Assembly: GCF_020447315.1 (NCBI RefSeq)
Contig: NZ_JAJADQ010000002.1
Span: 310,001-374,000, forward strand
DNA from: Hymenobacter nitidus
Lineage (GTDB): Bacteria > Bacteroidota > Bacteroidia > Cytophagales > Hymenobacteraceae
Length of the DNA stretch: 64,000 nucleotides
Direction of reading: 5' to 3'
Shown one piece after another: positions 43,868 through 50,751 of the stretch; the stretch's first letter is position 1; each line of letters opens with the position of its first letter. The notes beneath the pieces were generated by a model, which saw only the letters and a program-made list of their open reading frames with translations, was not told the origin of the DNA and made no database searches. The position numbers and the translations under genes were made by a program.

Positions 43868-45016
43868 TTACCGGATTGTATCCAGCAGGTTCCACAATTT
43901 TGCGGCTTCCGACTGCCAAAAAGCTTCCTGCGGCACTCCTGCCGGGTAAAAGCGGTTGGCCCTGAGTTGCTCGACCAGCTCTCGGGGCTCGAAAGTTTTA
44001 TCGAAGCGTACGACCAGCCCCGCTTGGTGCCGGGCCACAATGGGCGTCCAGTAGGGGTTGTCGGGAATCAGCACGGGCAGCTGGTTGGCCAGGTACTCGA
44101 AAAGCTTGGTGGGCACACAGCGCCAGGTGCTTTCGTGGGGAAAGTAGGGTAGCAGGCCCAGGTGGCTACGCTCAATTTCGGCCACGATACGGGCGTGCGG
44201 CACCAGCGTATCGCCGCCGATGAGCGTAGCGCTGCCGGGGGCCGCGGCAAGGGCTGCGCGCAGGCGCACCAGCTGCTCGGGGCGCTGGCAGAAGCCGATA
44301 AGGGTAAGATGCGCCAGAGGCCACACCTGCCGCAGTCGGCGGGTAAACTCCAGCGCTTCAAACACGCCGTTCAGCTCCGAGAGCGTGCCCGAGTACAGCA
44401 GGTTCAGCGGCTCATCGGAGGCCGGCAGCGTACGAGCCCGGCCCGGCCCGGCAGGACCGGGGCCGGGCTGAAATTTGTTTTCCAACACCACCGTGCGGGC
44501 CGGCAGGGCAAAGGGCAGTTCCTCGGCGTAGCTACGCTCGGCCAGTACAATACCCGCCGCCTGCCGCGCCGCCCGGGCTTCGAGGCCCCGTACCAGGCGG
44601 GCCAGCAGCCCCCGCAGCCACGCCGGATACACGCGCTGGGTCCGGATATTCAGGGCGTAGTTTTCCCGCACGTCGTAGAGAAACTGCCGGCTGCGGCCCA
44701 GTTGCTTCCACAGCAGCGTGAGCGGCAGCAGCTCCGGGGCGTGCACCACCACCACGTCGGGCTGCACCCGGCGCAGCAGCTGCCAGTAGCGCCACTGGGC
44801 CCCCAGGCGCTGCCAGCTCAGGCGGCTGCCCCGCAGCAAGGGGTGAAAATGCAGGCCCGGAGGCGTATCGGCCGGCGTGGCCGACCAGCGCCCGGCAATG
44901 TGCACCGCGTGGGCCTCGCCGGGGCGGCCTGCCAGCGTGCGGCCAAACTTGCCATACATGCGCGTGTCGTCCAGAGGCTTCAGAACGGACGCTAGGAGAA
45001 AAATAGTCGGCTGCAT
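43868..45016 (-). CDS. Glycosyltransferase, GT-B fold (group 1/GT4-like)
   Basis: The 382-residue protein starts at ATG 45016 (MQPTIFLLASVLKPLDDTRMYGKF). The N-terminal domain contains RRVQPDVVVVHAPELLPL and YDVRENYALNI; the C-terminal nucleotide-sugar-binding domain contains LNLLYSGTLSELNGVFEALEF, LIGFCQRPEQ and VPTKLFEYLANQLPVLIPD, typical of GT4 enzymes. It has no signal peptide, so it acts on the cytoplasmic side in surface polysaccharide or glycolipid synthesis; donor and acceptor are unknown. Its promoter overlaps that of the divergent dapD. Confidence 0.88.
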   Translation of the reverse strand: MQPTIFLLASVLKPLDDTRMYGKFGRTLAGRPGEAHAVHIAGRWSATPADTPPGLHFHPLLRGSRLSWQRLGAQWRYWQLLRRVQPDVVVVHAPELLPLTLLWKQLGRSRQFLYDVRENYALNIRTQRVYPAWLRGLLARLVRGLEARAARQAAGIVLAERSYAEELPFALPARTVVLENKFQPGPGPAGPGRARTLPASDEPLNLLYSGTLSELNGVFEALEFTRRLRQVWPLAHLTLIGFCQRPEQLVRLRAALAAAPGSATLIGGDTLVPHARIVAEIERSHLGLLPYFPHESTWRCVPTKLFEYLANQLPVLIPDNPYWTPIVARHQAGLVVRFDKTFEPRELVEQLRANRFYPAGVPQEAFWQSEAAKLWNLLDTIR

Positions 45017-45025
45017 CGTTGCGGC

Positions 45026-45042
45026 CAAAGATGCTAGTTTTG
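45026..45042. promoter_or_regulatory. Face-to-face -7 elements of the glycosyltransferase gene and dapD
   Basis: On the plus strand TAGTTTTG (45035-45042) precedes dapD by 28 bp. On the minus strand CATCTTTG (45033-45026), one mismatch from consensus, precedes the glycosyltransferase ATG by 9 bp. The two elements are one base apart, so the two promoters probably compete. Confidence 0.5.
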
Positions 45043-45070
45043 CACCAATCATTTTCTACAACTCTTTCGC

Positions 45071-45889
45071 ATGAATAACCTCCGCTCCATTATAGAAGCT
45101 GCCTGGGACGACCGTAGCCTTCTTCAGCAGTCTACCACAACCGATGCCATTCACCACATTATTGAGGAGCTTGACAAGGGCCGTATGCGTGTGGCCGAGC
45201 CCACCGCCGACGGTCAGTGGCAGGTGAATGACTGGGTTAAAAAGGCCGTTATCCTGTATTTCCCCATCCAGCAGATGGAAACCATTGAGGTGGGCCCGTT
45301 TGAGTTCCGCGACAAAATGCGCCTCAAGACCGACTATGCCGGCCAAGGTGTGCGCGTGGTGCCGCCCGCCGTGGCCCGCTATGGTGCCTACCTGGCTTCG
45401 GGCGTGATTATGATGCCCAGCTACGTGAATATCGGCGCTTGGGTAGGTGAGGGGACGATGGTCGACACCTGGGCAACGGTGGGCTCCTGCGCCCAGATTG
45501 GCGCGGGTGTGCATCTGAGCGGCGGTGTGGGCATCGGCGGCGTGCTGGAGCCCGTGCAGGCGGCTCCGGTTATCATCGAAGACGGCGCCTTCATTGGTTC
45601 GCGCAGCATTCTGGTCGAAGGCTGCCACATTGGTAAGGAAGCCGTTATCGGCGCGGGCGTTACCATCACGGGCAGCACCAAGATTATTGACGTGACGGGC
45701 CCCGAGCCCAAGGAGTATAAAGGCTACGTGCCGGCCCGCTCGGTGGTTATTCCCGGCTCCTACGCCAAGAAGTTCGCGGCCGGCGAGTACCACGTGCCCT
45801 GTGCCCTGATCATCGGTCAGCGCAAAGCCAGCACCGATTTGAAAACCAGCCTGAACGACACGCTGCGCGAGCATAATGTGGCCGTGTAG
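45071..45889 (+). CDS. dapD: Tetrahydrodipicolinate N-succinyltransferase
   Basis: The 272-residue enzyme transfers succinyl from succinyl-CoA to tetrahydrodipicolinate in the succinylase route to diaminopimelate and lysine. A helical N-terminal domain precedes a left-handed beta helix made of hexapeptide repeats (VNIGAWVGEGTMVDTWATVGSC, GVHLSGGVGIGGVLEP, IEDGAFIGSRSILVEG). Length and sequence fit DapD rather than the acetyl variant DapH. Starts at ATG 45071. Confidence 0.96.
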   Translation: MNNLRSIIEAAWDDRSLLQQSTTTDAIHHIIEELDKGRMRVAEPTADGQWQVNDWVKKAVILYFPIQQMETIEVGPFEFRDKMRLKTDYAGQGVRVVPPAVARYGAYLASGVIMMPSYVNIGAWVGEGTMVDTWATVGSCAQIGAGVHLSGGVGIGGVLEPVQAAPVIIEDGAFIGSRSILVEGCHIGKEAVIGAGVTITGSTKIIDVTGPEPKEYKGYVPARSVVIPGSYAKKFAAGEYHVPCALIIGQRKASTDLKTSLNDTLREHNVAV

Positions 45890-45901
45890 TTAGTCGGTTG
45901 T

Positions 45902-46447
45902 ATGGGCAAGTATTATTTCGATGACGAAGACATAGGTTTAGCACCTGAAACCAGTCACCCGTTTTTCGTAGAGTACGCCAAGGCCGAGTTCTATTACGAC
46001 TGTACGGATGACTTTTCACCCTTCGGTAATGATTCCGGGGCAGATACTCTGTTCAATTTAGAGAATTGGTACCGGGAGCGTGAAGCCGGAGAGAAATGCA
46101 CTACGTTTCTTCGACAACTCATTGAAGAGTGGGGCTTCAGTGTAGAATACCTGAAGCTTTCTGATCTGGGTCAACTTGACGCAATTAATTCGGAAGAGCA
46201 GAACTTCAACAATGAGGTCGATAAAGCAGTAATAGCTACTATTTTTGGGCAGTATAAAATTGCTGGTAAGGCTGATAAAGCCATGCTGGCTCTGGCAATA
46301 CATGCTTTCCGGCGGCAGCGTTTCATAGCTGAAAAAGCTCAGATACGGAATATAGATCCGTGGGAGTATGCCGCAGAATACCTCAGCCGATTAGAAATTA
46401 TGGAGGCTGACTTAGCCGCCATGGCAACAAAAAAGCCCGCTAATTAG
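45902..46447 (+). CDS. Acidic protein of unknown function
   Basis: The 181-residue protein starts at ATG 45902, 12 bp after dapD, and is probably cotranscribed with it. It is rich in Asp/Glu and aromatic residues at the N-terminus (GKYYFDDEDIG, AEFYYDCTDDFSPF) and helical afterwards (EVDKAVIATIFGQYKIAGKADKAMLALAIHAFRR). No signal or membrane segment. GC content is lower than dapD. The last five codons (KKPAN) and the stop lie inside the left arm and loop of the terminator hairpin. Confidence 0.7.
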   Translation: MGKYYFDDEDIGLAPETSHPFFVEYAKAEFYYDCTDDFSPFGNDSGADTLFNLENWYREREAGEKCTTFLRQLIEEWGFSVEYLKLSDLGQLDAINSEEQNFNNEVDKAVIATIFGQYKIAGKADKAMLALAIHAFRRQRFIAEKAQIRNIDPWEYAAEYLSRLEIMEADLAAMATKKPAN

Positions 46448-46462
46448 CGGGCTTTTTTGTTG
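46425..46462. terminator. Bidirectional terminator overlapping a stop codon
   Basis: A perfect inverted repeat, 46425-46443 against 46444-46462, gives a 17-bp stem with a 4-nt loop. The stop codon at 46445-46447 of the plus-strand gene is inside it. It also ends the convergent isoaspartyl peptidase gene. Confidence 0.9.
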
Positions 46463-46481
46463 CTGGAAAGAGCCTTGTATG

Positions 46482-47420
46482 CTACTTATTGTCCATCCAG
46501 ATATCCACGAACGGCTCATCCTCCCCGCTGCGGTAGGCGCGCCGAAACACGTTGGTGTTCGATTCCAGGGCAATGTTGCCGTCGGGGTCTACGGCAATGA
46601 TGCCTCGGTCGCCCTGCAGCTTGTCGGCGTAGAGGCCAATAGCCTCGCGGGACGCTTTTCGAATGCTCAGGCCCTTGTACTTGCGTAGGGCATACACCTC
46701 GTGGGCCAGGGCTCCGAGCATAATGATTTCGCCGTCGCCGGTGCAGGAGGCGGCACACACCTCGTTGTTGGCGTAGCTACCGCCCCCGTAGATGCAACTG
46801 TCGCCCACGCGGCCCCGCAGCTTGCCCTCGATACCGCCGGTGGAGGTGGCCACGGCTACGTTGCCGTGCTGGTCAAGGGCCACGGCCCCTACGGTGTCAT
46901 GGCCGTTGGCGTACTTTTTCTCCGCGTCCTGAATGATTTCCAGCCACTCCTCGCGCTGCTCGTCGGTTTTGAAGTAGCTCGGGTCCTGCAGCGTGAGGCC
47001 CTGGGAAAGGGCAAATTCGTGGGCGCCCTCGGCCGTGAGAAAGGTATGCTTACACTTCTCCATCACCAGGCGGGCCAGGCGCACGGGGTTCTTCACCAGC
47101 TTCAGCCCGCTCACGGCCCCGCCGCGCAGGGTGGCGCCATCCATAATCGACGACTCGGTTTCAACTTCGCCATTGAGGTTGAACATGCCGCCCCGACCGG
47201 CGTTGAACAGCTCGTTGTCTTCCATGCTCATCACGGCGGCTTCCACCGCATCGAGGGCCGTGCCGCCGCGGTTCAGGATTTCCCAGCCAGCCTGCAGGGC
47301 TTCCTCCAGGCCTTCCTTCAGGGCCGCCTCTTTTTCGGGCGGAATGGTGCTGGGGTCGGTTTGCACGGCGCCCCCGTGAATGACGATGACATATCTAGGC
47401 TTCGACGGAGACTTTGCCAT
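46482..47420 (-). CDS. Isoaspartyl peptidase/L-asparaginase (Ntn hydrolase)
   Basis: From ATG 47420 (MAKSPSKPRYV) the protein has 312 residues. It is a plant-type asparaginase that self-cleaves before Thr176 (NGHDTVGAVALD), making that Thr the nucleophile; GNVAVATSTGGIEGKLRGRVGDSCIYGGG and CTGDGE form the substrate pocket. It hydrolyses isoaspartyl dipeptides and asparagine. No signal peptide is visible. The open frame starts three codons earlier at a TTG, which is not used here. Confidence 0.93.
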   Translation of the reverse strand: MAKSPSKPRYVIVIHGGAVQTDPSTIPPEKEAALKEGLEEALQAGWEILNRGGTALDAVEAAVMSMEDNELFNAGRGGMFNLNGEVETESSIMDGATLRGGAVSGLKLVKNPVRLARLVMEKCKHTFLTAEGAHEFALSQGLTLQDPSYFKTDEQREEWLEIIQDAEKKYANGHDTVGAVALDQHGNVAVATSTGGIEGKLRGRVGDSCIYGGGSYANNEVCAASCTGDGEIIMLGALAHEVYALRKYKGLSIRKASREAIGLYADKLQGDRGIIAVDPDGNIALESNTNVFRRAYRSGEDEPFVDIWMDNK

Positions 47421-47447
47421 AAAACTCAATTTGAAAAGGGTGGAAAC

Positions 47448-47479
47448 AACAAAAGCACGGCGCGGGCCGTGCTTTTGTT
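47448..47479 (-). terminator. Terminator of msrA
   Basis: Arms 47448-47460 and 47467-47479 are perfect 13-bp complements with a 6-nt loop. It lies between msrA and the isoaspartyl peptidase gene. Confidence 0.85.
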
Positions 47480-47500
47480 ATGTTGAGCTTGCCGGAAGCG

Positions 47501-48040
47501 CTACGCTACCGACTTCTTAAGCTTGTCGCCAAACACGGCTTTCACCTTATCAACTTTGCTCTTCACCACGAACTGGCAATAGGGCTGGGAGCCGTTCAGG
47601 TTGTAGTAGTTCTGGTGGTAATCCTCAGCGGGATAGAACTCTTTCAGCGGCACGATTTCGGTCGTGATGCCCTTGTCGAAAGCCCCGGCCTCGGTGAGCT
47701 TCTGCTTGTACTTTTCGGCCAGGTGCTGCTGCTCCTCGTTGTGAAAATAAATTCCGGAGCGGTACTGCGTGCCCACGTCGTTGCCCTGCTGGTTGAGCGT
47801 CGTCGGGTCGTGAGTTTTCCAGAATACCTCCAGCAGCTCCTCGAAGCTAATCACCTGCGGGTCGTAGGTAATCTGAATCACCTCGTTGTGGCCGGTCAGG
47901 CCGCTGCACACTTCCTTGTAAGTGGGATTGGCGATGCGGCCGCCCGTGTAGCCCGACACCACCTTCTGTACTCCATTCAGATTCTGAAATACGGCTTCGG
48001 TGCACCAAAAGCACCCGCCGCCAAATGTGGCTTGTTCCAT
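47501..48040 (-). CDS. msrA: Peptide-methionine (S)-S-oxide reductase
   Basis: From ATG 48040 (MEQATFGGGCFWC) the enzyme has 179 residues. Catalytic Cys10 is in GCFWCTEAVF, followed by family parts GYTGGRIANPTYKEVCSGLTGH and YRSGIYFHNEEQ. It repairs oxidised methionine in proteins or free form in the cytoplasm. The open frame extends nine codons upstream from the ATG without similarity to the family. Array C ends 87 bp upstream of its start. Confidence 0.95.
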   Translation of the reverse strand: MEQATFGGGCFWCTEAVFQNLNGVQKVVSGYTGGRIANPTYKEVCSGLTGHNEVIQITYDPQVISFEELLEVFWKTHDPTTLNQQGNDVGTQYRSGIYFHNEEQQHLAEKYKQKLTEAGAFDKGITTEIVPLKEFYPAEDYHQNYYNLNGSQPYCQFVVKSKVDKVKAVFGDKLKKSVA

Positions 48041-48126
48041 TATGGTTATATCAAAAGTCCAACTCAATAGGCAATACTGTATAAGCGAATTCCCCCGCCG
48101 AAGGTTTCAGGCCGCACTTTATACGC

Positions 48127-48351
48127 GCTTCAGGAAGCAGGCCTTGCCCAAGCGTCCGGGCCCGGCCCGCTTCTCGAAGCAGCAGGCACTAGGATCAACT
48201 ACAAGGATCTGCTTCGAGAAGCGGGCAACTCCAGCAGCTATTGAAGCCTGCCGCTTCTCGAAGCAAGCGCCTGCACGAACCCGCAAAGGCCCTTGCTTCG
48301 AGAAGCGGGGCATTTCTGTAACACCGGACATGATTTGCTTCGAGAAGCGGA
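48127..48351. repeat. 42-bp phased palindromic array C
   Basis: Six palindromic 12-mers start at 48127, 48169, 48211, 48253, 48295 and 48337, exactly 42 bp apart. The core is GCTTCGAGAAGC or its reverse complement GCTTCTCGAAGC; the first copy is degenerate (GCTTCAGGAAGC). Each core belongs to an oriented 15-mer TGCTTCGAGAAGCGG, in the order reverse, reverse, forward, reverse, forward, forward. The five 30-bp intervals are unrelated in sequence. It lies in the msrA upstream region, between msrA and the terminator of the next gene. The flipping orientation and short repeat make it unlike CRISPR. Confidence 0.85.
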
Positions 48352-48366
48352 GCTTTTTTTCAATAC

Positions 48367-48401
48367 AAAAAGCCCTTCCTGAGCAATCAGGAAGGGCTTT
48401 T
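48367..48401 (-). terminator. Terminator of the 3-hydroxyacyl-CoA dehydrogenase gene
   Basis: Arms 48367-48382 (AAAAAGCCCTTCCTGA) and 48387-48401 pair over 15 bp with a 4-nt loop, 24 bp past the stop codon at 48425. Confidence 0.85.
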
Positions 48402-48424
48402 ATTAGAATAAGCGGCTACTAGCT

Positions 48425-49315
48425 TTATTTCTTAAACCGGTCGGCCACGATGAGGTCCTTGGTACCGTGGCCCCAGGTGTAGAAGCCCTCGCCCGACTTC
48501 ACGCCCAGGCGGCCGGCCATCACCATGTTTACCAGCAGCGGGCAGGGGGCATATTTGGGGTTGCCCAGGCCCTCGTGCAGCACTCGCAGAATGGCCAGGC
48601 ACACGTCCAGACCAATAAAGTCGGCCAGCTGCAGTGGGCCCATCGGGTGAGCCATACCGAGCTTCATAACCGTATCGATTTCCTCCACGCCGGCCACGCC
48701 CTCGAACAGGGTAATGATGGCCTCGTTGATCATGGGCATCAGGATGCGGTTGGCCACGAAGCCGGGGTAGTCGTTCACCTCAGTGGGCGTTTTGCCCAGC
48801 TGCCGCGAAATCTCCATAATGCGGCTCGTCACCTCATCCGACGTCGCGTAGCCCCGGATTACTTCCACCAGCTTCATCACCGGCACCGGGTTCATGAAGT
48901 GCATGCCGATGATCTTGTCGGCACGCTTGGTGACGGCGGCAATCTTGGTAATGGAAATCGAGGAGGTATTCGACGCCAAGATGGCGCCGGCGGGGGCGTG
49001 CTGGTCCAGGTCGCGGAAGATCTGCAGCTTGAGGTCCACGTTTTCGGTGGCGGCTTCCACCACCAGCTCCACGTTCTGCACGCCTTCGGCAATGCTGGTA
49101 AAGGTGCGGATGCGGCCCAGGGTCGCCGTTTTCTCATCCTCCGTGAGGGTGCTTTTGCTCACCTGCCGGTCCAGGTTTTTGCCGATGGTGCCCAGCGCCT
49201 TGTCCAGGGCCGGCTGACTGATATCAATTAACGAAACCTGGAAACCATGCTGGGCGAAAACGTGGGCAATACCATTGCCCATGGTGCCCGAGCCAATAAC
49301 GGCGACATTCATCAT
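48425..49315 (-). CDS. 3-hydroxybutyryl-CoA dehydrogenase
   Basis: The 296-residue enzyme oxidises L-3-hydroxyacyl-CoA with NAD+, or runs in reverse. The Rossmann motif GSGTMGNGIAHVFAQHG is near residue 8; the catalytic His is in GMHFMNPVPVMKLVEVI; the C-terminal domain reads HPMGPLQLADFIGLDVC and ends SGEGFYTW. Two adjacent Met codons (49315 and 49312) are possible starts. It has a good promoter at 49387-49417 and a terminator, so it is a single unit. Confidence 0.93.
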   Translation of the reverse strand: MMNVAVIGSGTMGNGIAHVFAQHGFQVSLIDISQPALDKALGTIGKNLDRQVSKSTLTEDEKTATLGRIRTFTSIAEGVQNVELVVEAATENVDLKLQIFRDLDQHAPAGAILASNTSSISITKIAAVTKRADKIIGMHFMNPVPVMKLVEVIRGYATSDEVTSRIMEISRQLGKTPTEVNDYPGFVANRILMPMINEAIITLFEGVAGVEEIDTVMKLGMAHPMGPLQLADFIGLDVCLAILRVLHEGLGNPKYAPCPLLVNMVMAGRLGVKSGEGFYTWGHGTKDLIVADRFKK

Positions 49316-49386
49316 GAAAAGCGGAAAAGGAGGGTGGGAGAGAAAAAAGGGAGTTGAAAGGGCTCAAAACAGCCGGCTATGGCCCG

Positions 49387-49417
49387 CAAAGCTACTCTGA
49401 AATACCTAGCAGCCCAA
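49387..49417 (-). promoter_or_regulatory. Consensus promoter of the 3-hydroxyacyl-CoA dehydrogenase gene
   Basis: On the minus strand TAGCTTTG (49394-49387) and TTG (49417-49415) are separated by 20 bp, a full -33/-7 match, 71 bp upstream of the ATG. Confidence 0.75.
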
Positions 49418-49679
49418 GCCCGAAAGCCCCGCTTGCCCGGTGAGTTGCAAAAAACCTGCGGGATTTAAAACCTGCGTCAGGGGGCTGCAAAGCGGGTTTT
49501 TACGAGTAAGCTGAACCACGGATAATTAAATTTTTTAAACACGATATATCCTTTTGCAAAGCCCCGCGTACAAATCCGCAAATCACCTTACTGGCAACTT
49601 CCAACTTTGCATAACTGCCGCTACGCTGATTTGTTTTTTCCTTCTTTCACTTTCCTTCCAAACCCAACCACCAACCACC
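49418..49679. other. Divergent intergenic region
   Basis: Holds a short direct repeat AAAACCTGCG at 49451-49460 and 49467-49476, and the leader of the 49680 gene. A near-consensus -7 CAACTTTG for that gene lies around 49604-49611. Nothing else was seen. Confidence 0.4.
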
Positions 49680-49850
49680 ATGGGAAATCTGCTGTATATC
49701 ATCGCCGTCATTCTGATCATCATCTGGGCCCTCGGCTTCTTCGGCATCCTTGGTGAAGGCATCCGGGGCAACAGCCTGATTCACGTTCTGCTGGTCATTG
49801 CCATCATTGCCATCCTGCTGCGCGTTATTCGTGGCGGCCGGGTTGTCTAA
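49680..49850 (+). CDS. Lmo0937 family small membrane protein
   Basis: The 56-residue protein starts at ATG 49680 (MGNLLYIIAVILIIIW). It has two hydrophobic helices joined by GEGIRGNSLIH and ends RGGRVV, the pattern of the Lmo0937 family of tiny membrane proteins with unknown function. The upstream extension of the open frame has no such similarity. A bidirectional terminator follows. Confidence 0.8.
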   Translation: MGNLLYIIAVILIIIWALGFFGILGEGIRGNSLIHVLLVIAIIAILLRVIRGGRVV

Positions 49851-49883
49851 CTGACACCTACCTGCCAATAGTCTGAAAAACAG

Positions 49884-49915
49884 AAAGCGGCTCTCCCGAT
49901 CGGGAGAGCCGCTTT
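49884..49915. terminator. Bidirectional terminator, 15-bp stem
   Basis: Arms 49884-49898 and 49901-49915 are perfect complements, followed by T on the right and A on the left. It is shared by the Lmo0937-like gene and the convergent beta-barrel gene. Confidence 0.9.
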
Positions 49916-49936
49916 TTTGTGCCCAATGCCGACGCC

Positions 49937-50734
49937 TTATTTCAGATCGAACAGGAAGCTGAAGCGAATAACGGGCTGACCATAAATGTCGTTGATACCG
50001 TCGTTAAAGTTGTAGAGCAGGCTGATGTCGGCCGCGGCCCGGTCGCCGAGCCGCTGGCGGTAGCCCGCCCCGGCCAGGGGCGTCTGAACCACGGTGCTCC
50101 GCGTAATCAGCTGCGTGCCGGAGGCATCCACGTCGGGATATTCGGCCCGGGTTACTTCGTACTCGGCGTGTAGGAAAATGCCGATGTCCTGCAGCACAAT
50201 ATACTGGGCGAAGAGCTTGCCGCCCAGGTTATTAGACGAGATGTTCTTGGGGTAGCCATTCTGCTGCAGGAACTGCGAAAACCCGTAGTTGGTGTAGGAG
50301 TAGGAAATGCCGGGGCCGATGGCAAACCGTTCGGTGACGCGGTAACCAATGGCCGGGGCCAGGCTCAGGTTGAACTGGCTCACGTCGCCGTTGGAGTTGT
50401 AGCCCAGGCCGAAGTTGGAATACAGGAAAAACTTACGGAGCGGCTTGGGCTGCTCGGAAGCCCGGCTACCGGCCGGAAACTCCAGCCCTGAAGGAGAGTT
50501 GGTGCTGGGCTGACCCGGGGGCAGGGGCGCATTCACGGGCGGAGGGGCTGGCACGGGCACGGCGGGCCGCTCCGCGGGCTGCGTCTGGGTCGGACGCGGG
50601 GTCGTGGTGCCGGGCGGGGCCGTATTCAGCTGGGGCTTTACCGTAGTACGGGTGGTATCAGTCTGGGCCTGCGCGGTGGGAGCCAGGCCCAGCAGCGCGC
50701 CGCTCAGCGCCGTCAACATCAGGATTCTTTTCAT
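49937..50734 (-). CDS. Outer-membrane beta-barrel protein
   Basis: From ATG 50734 (MKRILMLTALSG) the protein has 265 residues. A signal peptide (TAQAQ) is followed by a Pro/Thr-rich linker (about 25-90) and a barrel domain of alternating strands (FFLYSNFGLGYNSNGDVSQFNLSLAPAIGYRV) ending in the aromatic IRFSFLFDLK. This fits an OMP_b-brl/OmpW-type small barrel; cargo is unknown. It starts 17 bp after the ABC-F gene ends and is likely cotranscribed with it. A longer open frame upstream overlaps that gene and is false. Confidence 0.85.
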   Translation of the reverse strand: MKRILMLTALSGALLGLAPTAQAQTDTTRTTVKPQLNTAPPGTTTPRPTQTQPAERPAVPVPAPPPVNAPLPPGQPSTNSPSGLEFPAGSRASEQPKPLRKFFLYSNFGLGYNSNGDVSQFNLSLAPAIGYRVTERFAIGPGISYSYTNYGFSQFLQQNGYPKNISSNNLGGKLFAQYIVLQDIGIFLHAEYEVTRAEYPDVDASGTQLITRSTVVQTPLAGAGYRQRLGDRAAADISLLYNFNDGINDIYGQPVIRFSFLFDLK

Positions 50735-50751
50735 AGAAGAAGATAACGCAA

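Noticed and set aside
48127-48351. Array C as a CRISPR array
   Set aside because: The repeat is only about 15 bp, its orientation flips between copies, and no cas gene is in the window.
49451-49476. Direct repeat AAAACCTGCG as part of another phased array
   Set aside because: Only two copies, 16 bp apart, with no further copies at multiples of that distance.
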